Origin: Rhizopus sp. PT2906
Taxonomy: Eukaryota > Mucoromycota > Mucoromycetes > Mucorales > Rhizopodaceae
Direction: 5' to 3'
Length of the DNA: 64,000 bases
NCBI GenBank assembly: GCA_025529335.1
Contig: JAMYHX010000220.1
Span: 1-64,000, forward strand
Shown here piece after piece: positions 45,671-57,165 of the stretch. A program made the translations under genes and the position numbers. The notes below the pieces were generated by a model. It saw only the letters and a program-made list of their open reading frames with translations, made no database searches and was not told where the DNA came from. Within the stretch, counting starts at the first letter, position 1, and every line of letters begins with the position of its first letter.

Positions 45671-48600
45671 CTAATGAAACGGAGATTGAGACCGGTACTG
45701 TCCTTGAGGAGGATAGCCGACAACAGAGCCTGGTGCTGGTGAATGATAAGGTGGTATGGGACTAAATGCAGGTGATGCTACCCTTGATGGCTGGAACGGA
45801 TTAGAGTGTTTACTTTGCTGACTATAATACGAACTTTGGCTGCGCTCGGAACGACGAGAGCCCACAGAGGCGCTGTCATCAAAGTAGTTACCATTGTTCA
45901 TATCTTCATACATGCTACGCTCATACTCGTCCCACGTCATCACAGGTATAGACTTGCGATCAAATTTACCCTCGTCGGCCATCACCAACTTCTTGCCCTT
46001 TTCGCCCATGACCACACGTGTGTTACCCCATGAGAAATCGTCAAAGTGCCAGTAAGAATAGATGGGAATAGCAAATGAGAATACAGGAATAGCCAAGATG
46101 GATACAATCATCCATGCAATATGTTCCCACTTGCGACGTAACAAGAAAATGAGCGCCTGAAGTCCGTAGACACCAGCGATGGTAATAATAGACATTATGG
46201 GCACGCCTGAAGTTGACGTGGCTAATGAGTAAATGAGATAGATGAGGTATCCGACAATAGCAGGTTGAACCAGGGTACTCAACAAGTCGAGCATGACAAC
46301 AAAACGCATAGAGAAACAACAAAAGCCACAGAGCTGAGGCAAAAAGACAAGTTCTCCCAGGTTGTGAATTGTAGAGTTGATCCAACGACGACGCTGGGAG
46401 AGCAATACGCTCCATTGGTCTGGTGCGTTGGTTGCACACTTGGCATCAGAGACAAACTTGGTCTTGTAGTTGGGGAAATGCTTGAGGATGAGTGTTGTCA
46501 GATAACGATCTTCACCAAGATGTAACAGGTTCTTCTTGTGCAGTGTGTCTACCTTGTTGATGGCATAATCTTGAATGATCTGATTTGAAATAAGCAGTGG
46601 CTGATTCTTTTGAGGTGATCGTATACGGTACATACAGAAACAACCAGGTAAACAGGTCACTGTGCCGAATAACGATTCAAATGCCTTGATCAAGTAGTGG
46701 GAAATATAATATTCATACACTTGAATCATCGTTACCCAACTGTCCTTTTCGTTCGAAAGCATCGTTTCTCCACATAGGCCAATGATCTTTGCATCGTGTG
46801 TAAATGCTGATACGAGTCGATTCAGACCATCAGGCATGACCTCTGTATCGGCGTCAACCATCAGCACATACTCGTAAAAACTAGGATTCACACCAATAAC
46901 ATTTTTAATTTGGTGATAAAGTTCTAGCTCCATGGGCGTCATGGGTGAGTTAAAGTGGACCTTATTCAAAAAGTTCATCAACACCAACTGACTGTCTCGC
47001 TTGCCACGATTACCAGGCTTTTGTCGTTCAGTAGGCTTGCCTACTTTCACCACGACGATGTACGGCACGACATGACCCTTGACTTCATATAATCCAGAAT
47101 AAATCTTGCCCATGTTGTGCTGTTTTTGACCTTCACCGACCGAGAAGAACGAAAGAGCCTCGGGGTCGACATTGGGGTTGACACCAAGAATGTCAAGGAC
47201 GATGCGAGGCGTAGGACGATCATTACCACCACCAATAATCATGCCATCACAAATAATAAATAAAAGTTTACGCTTGTCGTCATATTGTAGAGAAGCAATC
47301 GAATCAATTGTTTTTCGCAACTCGTCTTCACCTTCTGTATAGCACGGAATCTGACAGATGACAAATTTTTCGTGCTTTTCAGGATCTCGTCGAGTGCCAA
47401 ATTGGAGGGCTGCCAAGAACTTAAAGACGATGACTAGACAGAGAAAGACAGTGACGATGAGCAGCAGGTACTCTGCAAATAGACAACGTGCCGAATTACG
47501 CTGATCAACAGTGCCGACATAGTATAAGTTTCTTAGGCATACCTCTTGACGAAGCTTGACATCGGCATCTAGTGGCAATGCATTCCAACTATCGGTGATA
47601 TCTTGGCCGGCCTTCTGACTGAACAAGGTGACTACTGCGTTGTCCAGAAAATTGAGTTCAGAATTATCAGGTTGACTCACACCAGGAGGTAAATCAAATC
47701 GACGTCCACCCAGGATATAGTACGTCAGATCATATACGTTACCATTCAAGATGGCCCATTGCCTAGGCGTTGTGATACCAGACATGTCTACAGGATTTTC
47801 AGCCTGAGACTTGATATCTTTGGGTGTGAACCCCATGTTACCAAGCTTATAGTTCTTTCGAAGGTAGGTCATCTTTTCGAAATACCAGTCTGGTCTTGGA
47901 TCGCCGCTGCTGGGTAAAAAGTTGTGGTATTGTGCATTTGGATCTGTCAGATTTGCATTAAAGTCTAGAGAGACATATGGACTCACATGACCATTGACAC
48001 CCTGACATAGTGCAGATACTTGCACAGGAAATAGTGAAGAAGCGTCCTTGCCACCGTATTGCAAGATGGCACTTTGAGGTATAACTTGACTCGCCCAGTG
48101 ATGAGGAGCATACTTGGTGAGATCAAACACTTCACCGCGAATCGCTATATAAGCATTGTTTTTATCTGCATGGTTTTGCAATTCGGACGTAGAAAAGACA
48201 TCTTGATGAGGACATATCAACGAGCCAAAAAAGACCAAGAACCAGATAATGAATCCAGAAGTAAGAAAGATAATCATGCAAAGCGTCATCTTTTCTCTCC
48301 ATGCAATTTGAATATCAGACCGTTTCATCTTGCCGCACTTGACTAGGAATAACGTTGGTATCCACCAAGTCATGAACCAGACAAAATTCAGCCAGTGTCG
48401 GCGAAGACGCGACATCTGTTCTTCTTCTTCAGGCGCTTCTTCTTCTACTACGGCAGTAGGACCCATTTGTTTCATTTCGGGATTCATGTAATAGTCTGAG
48501 CCATAGTGCGATTCGGTCTCGTTGTAACTATGTGCTTGTTGTAGATGGTAGAGCTCTTCATTATCTGATAAAAATGACCGTTGATCATCTGTATATACTG

Positions 48601-51146
48601 AGCCAGGTCCACGAGGAAGCGGTAGGCCTGTTGCTGCTGCTGCTGTTGCAGCGCCATGGCGATGTCCGTAATCATTTTGTCCAGAAAGCAAAAATTCAGA
48701 GTTGGAGCCGTATGAGACGTGAGACAGATTGTCAAAACTCTGGTCGCGGTCCATGTTCATCATGGGCGCATTTAAACTAGCCATATTTTCTGTATATCGT
48801 TTTTCGTCCTTTTGTCGCCTTTGTTCTTCTTTTTCAACTGTTCGTAATTTATTTTCTAATGTTATCCAAGCTTCTTCACTCAAATATATCTACTCATCAT
48901 CCTTTAGCTCAAACTTTCTCTCTTTTATAATCTTTATTTTACCTTGGTCGCTCCTAGTTGAGCCTGTGATAAAGACCAACCAAATTGAGCAATAGCCGCT
49001 TGACACTTGTCTTTGTCGCTTGTAGATGCATCCATATTTTCTATCTGGCTGGCGTATCTCTCGATAAATTCATCGTGAAAATAAGAAATGGTATAAACCG
49101 TTTTCATCTTTTCACATATCTGTGGAATCCCCCATGCTCTGATCTGTGCTCTCACCTTGTTACTATCAAACTGGTTGGGGGCCGCGTTGTCATTGGGCCT
49201 GATACAGAATACAAACCAAGGCACTGTCTCGTCGAGCGTGGCAAATAGATCGTCTAATGACTTGTTGAGCTGAGACAGCAGCATGGAGACATGTTTCTTG
49301 TAGGTAGGTTCACCAGTCTCCGGGATTGTTGCTTCTATTGCTCCCGACTGACGCTTTCGTCGTGTTGTTTTTGATCGACGCATCGAAGGACCGCGGAGGG
49401 GGCCACTTGGTTGCTGAGCGTTCAATATAGCATCGGTATGCTTTGGATGGCTTTCTGTACTAATACTCTTGTCTGCAAACAGTTCCACGACAAAACTGTT
49501 GAAGGATGCAGGTGAATGATCGCTGCCTCGAATGAGTTGTACGAGCTCTGCATTAAGGACATCTTTATTGGACTCTACAAAGCCCTCAGGGTTATATGTA
49601 ACCTGTCCAGCGAAATGTTGTACAGCAAATAAGTGCTGACCAGTCTCTGAAGACTTGGATACAAATGATCCATGGTTGCTGTTATGCTTTGTAAAACTGT
49701 CGAGCATTTGGGCGTCTGTGCCTGATAGCTTTGCTTGTCGATTGGCCAGGTCAATCAGTCCATGTTTAGGTCGTACAAGAAGTTCAACACAAGCCTGATT
49801 GTTGAAATAAGGGATATCTACCACCGGCAATCCTTCCATGCGATACTCTTCTGTGTCTGCTTCAAATATGTTACGCTGACAGAAATGCTGCAGTCGTTCA
49901 TTTGCCAAATTAACGCAGAATGCATTAAAGTTGTTGTATGGCTGATTATGCAATCGTGGTCCTGGAAAATCCAAGATGCCGATAAAGCTGTGTGTAGTGT
50001 CTGTGCAGAGCCTTGAATTAATATACTCCACCAGCCAAGAAAACAAAAGGGAATACAAAGCCCTCACGATTTCATCTCGCTGCTGTGCTGCACCGGCTGA
50101 ATCCAAAATGGCTGATGTTACGTCCTTGTTGATAATGACAGTCTTGTAAGTCATTAAGTTCTCTAGTGCTCGAGGATCAACGCCCAAAAAATCCGCACAG
50201 ATATCAAGTACATCCGGATTCTTCACAAAAGCTGCCTCCTGAATCGTATGATCTTCTGTAAACTCAAGCTGTCCAAGGTGAAGCAAGCAGGCAATAAACT
50301 GCCATATGCGTGCCTGATACTTTTTATTGATCCCTAGTGATTTCATTGCCAGTTTGAGCTGCTGAAATTGCTGTCCTTCCTTCCCGGAAGCTGCCATTCG
50401 TCTGGGTATATATCGATAGAATACATCATCATCTAATTGCAAGATTGTCTTTTCCTCTGTACTCGCTCCGGAAAAGATCTGGTAAAAGATATGAAATGTC
50501 TGTTCGTTGACTGGACACTGTGTCAGTCGAGACTTGTCAAGTAAATAATTCAGGAGCTTGGCGCCAGTCATCCGACCTCTTTCATTAAATTGTAACTCAA
50601 CATACTTTCCAAATCGAGAAGCATTATCGTTTAGTCCTGTACGCGCATTACCAAATGATTCGAGAACAATTTGAGCATTCGATATCTGTGACTGAAGCTT
50701 GGTTTCTTTCTTTTGTGAAGATAAATGGACAAGATGATCGAGAATATATTTGAAGTTTTCGGTTTTTCCACTTCCTGACTCTCCACTAGAGACTAAATAT
50801 TAATAAAAGGGGTAATATACAAACACTGCTTTTAACTTTACCTAAGGATAATAGACTGATCAATACCGGTTCTTCTCATGTGCAAGTAAGCTTGGTTTGT
50901 TAGCTTGTAAATATGAGTTGGTAAAGGTTCCAAACTGTCAGCACTCGTGTCTTTATATTCTGTCACATATTGAAAGCTTTGTAAAGGTACAGGCTTGTAA
51001 GGATTGACAGCAACAAATGCGGAATCACTAATCTTGCTATAAAACACATTATTTAGAAATGCTTCCTTTAAACACTGAGTTAGACTATCTTCAGTCTTTT
51101 GTTCCCGATCACATAGATCGAACTGACTTTTAGGCTTTGTTGTCAT
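45671..51146 (-). CDS. Chitin synthase with myosin motor-like domain (class V/VII type)
   Basis: Three exons (51146-50842, 50785-48943, 48889-45671) give 1,788 aa. The first ~716 residues are a myosin-like motor: P-loop GESGSGKTE (about 103-111) and switch I NASRFGK are intact, but switch II reads LDFPGPR. Next come a linker, membrane spans, a cytochrome b5-like domain (about 947-1018: VFDLTKYAPHHWA) and the glycosyltransferase-2 chitin synthase core with DADTEV, CLPGCFCMYRIR, EDRYLT and the QRRRW product-binding motif (near 46382-46396). C-terminal spans and a Ser/Pro-rich tail end in QYRSQSPFH, with no DEK-type domain seen. Such enzymes make cell-wall chitin at hyphal tips; the motor aids delivery or tethering of vesicles. 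Confidence 0.95.
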
Positions 51147-51336
51147 GGTGATTACAGCCCAGGGTCAGTAGTAGAAAAGAAAAGAAAAAAAAATCGGCCC
51201 GAGAAAGTTTATTTTTAGGATTATCTTGACTTCAAAAAGTTCAGTCTAGTCTGTTCCTTGATTTTTTTTTAATAATAATTTCCCTTTTTTAGACCTTTTT
51301 CTTAATGTCCCTTTAATGAGAATAAATACTTTATTT

Positions 51337-52341
51337 TTAAAATCTGATCTTTCTTTTTCTTCCTGTATATTTAGAATCGTTAGCCACCACTTTGTCGCCT
51401 TTTTCACGAGCAATCTTCTTTTTATTATTGATCCAGTCTTTTGTCTTGACACTCTTTCTATCACCTCTTCTACGTCGTGTTTGTTGTCGTCTCTTTTCAT
51501 ATTGAATTGATTGAGCTTCATCCGGATGCAGTTCTCCGTCTTCTCCTAACGCCTTGGGCATCTGATTCTTTACACCTGACTGTTGACCAGCAAAGAGACA
51601 CAGATAGTATTTTTTTGCCTTTTTGGAGTTGGGATAATCCACGAGAAGACCGCCTTCGAAACCACATTTGGTGGCCACATCGATGATAAGCTCTATTTGG
51701 TCATCATTTTCTGGATAGAATTGAAAGATGGCACGAGCACCCTTGTTGAGTGAAGCATATAGTGTTGAAAAGAATCGCTGTAATCTAGCTTTGGGTCGGT
51801 TGATGGTTTTGTCTGCGTTACATAACCATTGTAAGACGGATATACTATTCATCATAAGCTGTCTCCTCCTTTTCTAGTTGTCTTATAAACATTACCTTAT
51901 CGCACCATCAAACACACCAGGTCTAAATCCCATACCTTGTCCAGCATCCTGTAAGAACAAGTCGCCTTCTACTTCACGCTCATTGGCTACGTCCAACATG
52001 GCAGATGATATATCCATGCCAACCCAGATATGTCCTTCTTCTTCCAATATTTCTCCACTTAGACCCGATCCACATCCAATATCTAATAAATATTTCGGTC
52101 CTTCAGACAAGTTAAGTAATTCAAGCGCACGGTATGCCATTTCTGCTTGAATAGCAGTGATACGTGAACTATTGTCATTAATATCATGTTGTCTTTTTTC
52201 TTTTTGTCTTACTTGTCTGTGTATTTTCTAGCTTCATCTTCACCATAAAACTAAACACTATATTAATATATATATATCATACTGTTATGTCAAATAAAGA
52301 CTTACAATTTCTGGAGGTGCAATGTGTTCCGGACGAGACAT
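51337..52341 (-). CDS. BUD23: 18S rRNA (guanine-N7) methyltransferase Bud23 (WBSCR22)
   Basis: Bud23 methylates a guanine in 18S rRNA and is needed for 40S maturation, working with Trm112. Exons 52341-52306, 52250-52213, 52168-51896 and 51844-51337 give 284 aa. The start [19 protein letters not shown] is a family hallmark. SAM motif I is [22 protein letters not shown] and the Gly-rich [16 protein letters not shown] follow, then [13 protein letters not shown]. The tail is the typical basic segment ([23 protein letters not shown]). Length agrees with yeast Bud23 (275 aa). Confidence 0.95.
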
Positions 52342-52556
52342 TATGTATGTTGTTGTATTTATAGAGAAAAAGGAGAAAAATAAAGAGTAGTCCTCTAATG
52401 TGACAACTAAAAAAAATGCCTCGGGTGGCTTTGAATGTCAGCAGCGGACCATGGCCATAGACACTATAAACACACACTGTGTTGTTTGTGCACATCAACT
52501 GGGGCCCTTTCCTTTTTTTTTTCTTTTTCCGTTCCTTTTTTTTTTTCTTTGCAAAT
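52342..52556. promoter_or_regulatory. Divergent promoter, BUD23 / mitochondrial uS13
   Basis: This 215-base gap lies between divergent starts. It carries long pyrimidine tracts (about 52509-52550) upstream of the uS13m ATG. Both products concern ribosomes, cytosolic and mitochondrial, which fits but does not prove co-expression. Confidence 0.45.
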
Positions 52557-53031
52557 ATGCTTCATTTACTTGGTGTCAATTTGCCAGACAGAAAGATTAT
52601 TAGGTAATTCAATATCACTCATCTTTGACATTCTTTAACCCTTGTCATATCACCCTAGTCGAGCACTCCAATACTTTTATGGTATTGGTGAAACTACGGC
52701 TAATAAAATATGTAAAGACTTGTCGATTGCACCTACAGTTAAAGTAGCAGAATTAAGTGAAGTTCAGATCAACGAATTGACCAATACCCTCGCCAACATG
52801 ACAATTGAAACTGATTTAAGGAGACAAGTACGAGAGAGTATTATGCATCATAGAAATATTGGTAATTACATTGGCAGACGACACGCGATGGGTTTGCCTG
52901 TGAGAGGACAAAGAACTAGAAATAATGCTAGCACTGCCAAAAAGTTGAATGGAAGATGGCTTCAACGTAGAACAATTTGGACACAAGTACAGCAAACACC
53001 ATTAAATAATTTTTTAGAAAAATTCATGTAA
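52557..53031 (+). CDS. SWS2: Mitochondrial small-subunit ribosomal protein uS13m
   Basis: Exons 52557-52603 and 52659-53031 give 139 aa. The sequence MLHLLGVNLPDRKI-ISRALQYFYGIGETTANKIC is the bacterial-type S13 helix-two-turn-helix start. RHAMGLPVRGQRTRNNASTA is the C-terminal RNA-binding signature. The GLPVRGQRTRTNA-type block marks S13 of organelles and bacteria, whereas cytosolic uS13 differs, so the mitochondrial assignment is firm. The 55-base intron interrupts codon 16. Confidence 0.93.
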
Positions 53032-53108
53032 AATAATAATAATAAAACGAAGGAGACGATTCTATATCAAAAGCAAAAGAAAGGGGGGGGGTATCTTCAT
53101 TATTTTCT

Positions 53109-54626
53109 TTAATCTTGATGTCCACTGCATGTAATAAAACTGACAAGGCTTTTCCAAAATCCATGCTTCTCTTTTCTTTCTTTTTGTTGACTAAAAGGAT
53201 CTTGTAGGGGAACATAAGCAGGTGCGACTGGCATATCAGTTGTTGATCTATGTCTATTGTCTGCATTATTGTTATTTGTAGCTGTCACAGGAGCTCTTGA
53301 TCTCTTATTGTGATGTTTGGATTGATGATGACCTGATCTTCTTGCTCTAGCATCCTTTAATTGCTTAAATCGGTTCTAATAAGAACAACAATGAAAATCA
53401 ATTATAAAAATAGAACAAAAAAAAGTTCTTACCTCCCATCCTTTACCGTCATTTAGTAACATCCAATCATGAATGCCATCATCTTTTTCACCTATACGCT
53501 CCAACACTTTATCAAATAATTCTTTTAAAAAGTCGTAATCAGGTGTCTCTTCAAATCCTAATTTTCGAACATATTGAAGATAAATACCGAATTCCTCTAT
53601 GAAGATGTTAATATATACATAAATGTTTATTCAACCCCCTTTAATTGATCTAGTATGTTTACCTGGAAATGCTCCACATAATTCCTTGACAGACGTCGAT
53701 TGTTTCTTTTCACCAATCTTTTCATATTTTTGTTTATTTGTTGCTGCTTTAAGACCTTGCCAAGGAAGTGAACCACGCAAAAAGTACATAAAGACATGGC
53801 CTAATGCTTCTAAATCATCGCGTCTTGATTGTTCTATGTATATAAGGAGAGGCTTAGAAAAGGAGAGATAAATCAGGAGATGATGTTTTCTTTTTCTAAC
53901 CTCTTCCCAAATGAGTATTGATACTCATATAACGTGCAGTTCCTGATAAACTCCTGCGTTCTCTATATGGAATATGTTTCTTTGTTTTTGGATCACGATA
54001 TAGTTTAGCCATGCCATAGTCCACCAAGAAGACCATATTTGCATATTTAGTGCCTGGACGGCCAATCAAGAAATTATCAGGTTTGATATCCCTATAAATC
54101 AAATTTCGTTCATGAACACTTTGTACACGAGAAATCTGTACAAGAAGATGAGCAAATTCAAAGAGAAAGAGAGAAAGATTGAAAATACCATTTGTTTTGC
54201 CACCATGGCTACAGTCTTTATCGAAAATTTTCGACCACACATATCAAATAAATCTTCTAAACTTGGTCCTAATAAGTCAATGACAAGAACATTATGTAAT
54301 CCTTCATGACCAAAATAATAGGCACTAGGCACACCAGCTATAATAATAAAGTCAACCCTTTTATCAAGACATCATATCCTATTATTACATGTTCCAGCTA
54401 ATATTTTATAAGTCCTATATTCATCTCTCAACTGTGGTACTTCTGATTTCCTTGGCTCAAACTTGATGGCAACTGACTGATTATTTAAAAGATTCAAGCC
54501 TTCATAAATGACACCAAAACTTCCTTCGCCTAATTTCTTTCCAACTTGATAATGAACACCAACGATGGTACTTGTAGAAGAACTATTGCTGTGACTACTT
54601 GACTTGTCATGAGCTGACTTTTCCAT
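53109..54626 (-). CDS. Casein kinase 1, Yck-like, with DYG activation motif
   Basis: Exons 54626-54389, 54337-54189, 54135-53901, 53833-53663, 53596-53433 and 53375-53109 give 407 aa. The kinase begins with [20 protein letters not shown] (Gly loop), the [11 protein letters not shown]ys and [17 protein letters not shown], all Yck/CK1 signatures. The catalytic loop is [10 protein letters not shown]. The metal-binding DFG reads DYG ([13 protein letters not shown]). The CK1-specific [20 protein letters not shown] is intact. Yeast Yck kinases are anchored at the plasma membrane by a C-terminal Cys-Cys; here the tail ends FITCSGHQD with one Cys, so anchoring may be weaker or absent. A Ser-rich N-terminus precedes the kinase. 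It is head to head with the multicopper oxidase gene. Confidence 0.93.
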
Positions 54627-54978
54627 AATGACTTGATAATAAAAAGAGAAAAAAAGAGAGGAAAAGAAGTGAGAAAAGGGAAATAAAAATAAATTCAAGT
54701 CAGCACGTGTGAAATATCGGTGTTTTAATGGCAAAGTGTGCCCACATCAACAAAAAAAAGATGCCACATCGTGTTTGATATGCTTCCTCTCCTAAATATA
54801 GTTTTCTCTTTTCCTTTTGACACACCAGCAGCAAGATTAAAATAAAAGGGTCCAAAATAGAATTATAAAGATGAGCTTGATATTTACGGCCTAATGCATG
54901 CTTTTAAAAGAATGTGAATAAAAAACCAAAGCTGGTGTAGTTGAAAATATTTCATTTCTTTCTTCTCTCTTACTAGTC
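54627..54978. promoter_or_regulatory. Divergent region, casein kinase / multicopper oxidase
   Basis: A 352-base gap containing both promoters. A pyrimidine-rich leader (CTTTCTTCTCTC) precedes the oxidase ATG. No iron- or copper-responsive element could be named with confidence. Confidence 0.4.
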
Positions 54979-57149
54979 ATGAAGAGGTTAATCATTGGCA
55001 GCTTGTTATTTACCCTTTGTCACGCTGCCCTTAGACAATTTGAATTGAATATTAGCTATAAAGATATCAACCCTGACTGTCACAGTCGTTCATTCAGAGT
55101 ACCTACCATCAATGGTCTCTTTCCTGGTCCAACCCTTTACGCCACTCAAGGCGATGAAATCGAGATATTGGTAAGAAATAGCCTGCCTAATGCAAACACG
55201 AGCATTCATTATCACGGTATTCGACAAATTGGTTCCACCGAATCCGATGGTGTACCTGGTGTCACTCAAGATGCAATCACCCCAGGCTCTACTTTTGTTC
55301 ACCGCTTCTTGCTCCATCAACAAGCAGGAACCTACTTTTATCATGCTCACGTTGGGCTTCAAGACGATTCTGTTCAAGGCGCATTCATTATCTATGAATC
55401 TCCAGAAGCCGATCCAAACGCCCATAAATCTATAGAGAAGCGTTCCTGTAAAGATAAAGACAGTAGTAGTAGTGATGATGATGATGTTGAATTTAGTGAC
55501 ATTGGTGATTATGACCTTGCTTACGACCACAGCTATTCTCGTCATCATGATCATCATGATCATTATTATGACAACTCCAGAGTGTACGATGAAGTTGCTG
55601 ATAACTATGATGACGAAGAAAATTACGATTACGATGAAGATTACGATCCGGCCTATGTGACCCCTAAAATACACAAACAGAAACCGCAGCTCAGAGCTGG
55701 TCCCTACACATACCAAAAAGATCTTGTTCTCCAACTGAGTGAATGGTGGCACGATGAACTGGATAGCCGTCAAGACTATTACATGGGAAGTGTCTTCAAG
55801 TATGATCACGGATCGGACAGTATCTTGATCAACGGCAGAACTGTGCATGATCCAAGCGAGACTAGCAAAGAGACCTGTCCGGGTTATACCACATTTGACG
55901 TCGAGCCAAACACAGTCTATCGTCTGCGTATTATTGGTGGAAACACGTTTAGAACCCTTGCCTTGGCTATCAAACATCACAATATGACCTTAATCGAGGT
56001 GGATGGTGAGCTGGTTCATCCGTATGAAACAAGTTTCTTGGAAGTAACCCCTGGTCAGCGATTCTCTGTTCTGCTTCGTACAGGAGATTATACACCTGGT
56101 ATGGTATTTGCTATAGGCACAAGCTATCTCTGGCGTCAACGTGGTCGAGGCATCACCGAGAACGGGTTCGGTTATATTCGTTATGTCGAACGTGAGAGGG
56201 AAGATAACGTGAGCTACCTGTTCAAGCCTTTGACGACTGGAGGCAATTCTCGAAAAAAGGGTAATCATCAATGGAATGGAAAAAAAGATAAACGTGCAGA
56301 CGAGGATCATCATAACGGACATGACAACAGAGGAGGATGGGGAGGAAAAGAAGGAGGTGGAGGAGGTGGAGGAGGTGGAGGATGGGGAAATCATCATCGT
56401 CCTCAGCCATTCATTGAAGAGTTACCGACGTTTCCTAAACTGGACAGACCTGATTGGCTCTGGCATAATATTGCACCCTTGGCAGACCGTGATCCTATAT
56501 TAGACGAGATGGACGTTCGAACCATCAAGCTTCATACTACCATGAACCAGATGTCAGACAATACAACACGATACTTGGTGAATCATCGCATAAATCCTGA
56601 TAGACATATTCCAGTCATCCATCACTATAGACATTTTAGACATCATCATCACAAGCGAGCGACAGACGAATACGACGATAATTATTATACAGACTTGCAT
56701 ACTTACCGTATTGCATATAATGAAACAGTAGATTTGGTATTTCAAAACAGTAAAAACAGAGATGGCGGCTGTCTACTACACCCTTGGCACACACACGGCC
56801 ATTCTCATTACGTGATTGCTTCTGGGCCTGGTGACTATAACCATACACTTCATAAGCATATCAGAAACTTCGAACATCCATTATACAAAGACACATCGGT
56901 AGCATACCCTTACTTTTCTAACGATGGATCAGAAGGCTGTGGTTGGACTAAAGTTAGAATCAAAGCGGTAAAGACAAATATTCACAACATTTATAATTGG
57001 CTCTAATATTGTGTTTTATTATTCAGGACAATCCTGGATTTTGGGCAGTTCATTGTCATATTACGACACACATGATACAAGGAAAGATGATTGTGCTAGA
57101 GGAAGCGCCGGATCTGATTAGTAGGTTCAGCCTTTACAATCCTCAATAA
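54979..57149 (+). CDS. Secreted multicopper oxidase (laccase/ascorbate-oxidase-like) with unusual insertions
   Basis: Exons 54979-56967 and 57027-57149 give 703 aa. The signal peptide MKRLIIGSLLFTLCHA is followed by cupredoxin 1. Copper ligands are complete: HYHG (77-80), HAH (122-124), HPWHTHGHSH (601-610) and HCHITTH (672-678). Between cupredoxins 1 and 2 lies an Asp/Tyr/His-rich insert (about 156-235, with HDHHDHYYD). Between 2 and 3 lies a Gly/His-rich one (about 420-475, with a ten-residue Gly run), and a His cluster sits near 548-558. Lys-Arg pairs at 154-155, 438-439 and 559-560 border them. The residue after the HCH...G motif, normally Leu/Met/Phe, is Lys. Substrate (phenol, ascorbate or Fe2+) cannot be told. 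It converges with RPN13, 16 bases apart. Confidence 0.92.
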
Positions 57150-57165
57150 AAATTATTACTTTACT

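Noticed and set aside
55090..55980. A 296-codon open frame on the minus strand
   Set aside because: It lies wholly antisense to the multicopper oxidase. Its Ile/Val-rich content mirrors GAT/CAT codons of the Asp/His-rich insert. No domain is visible, so it is a shadow frame.
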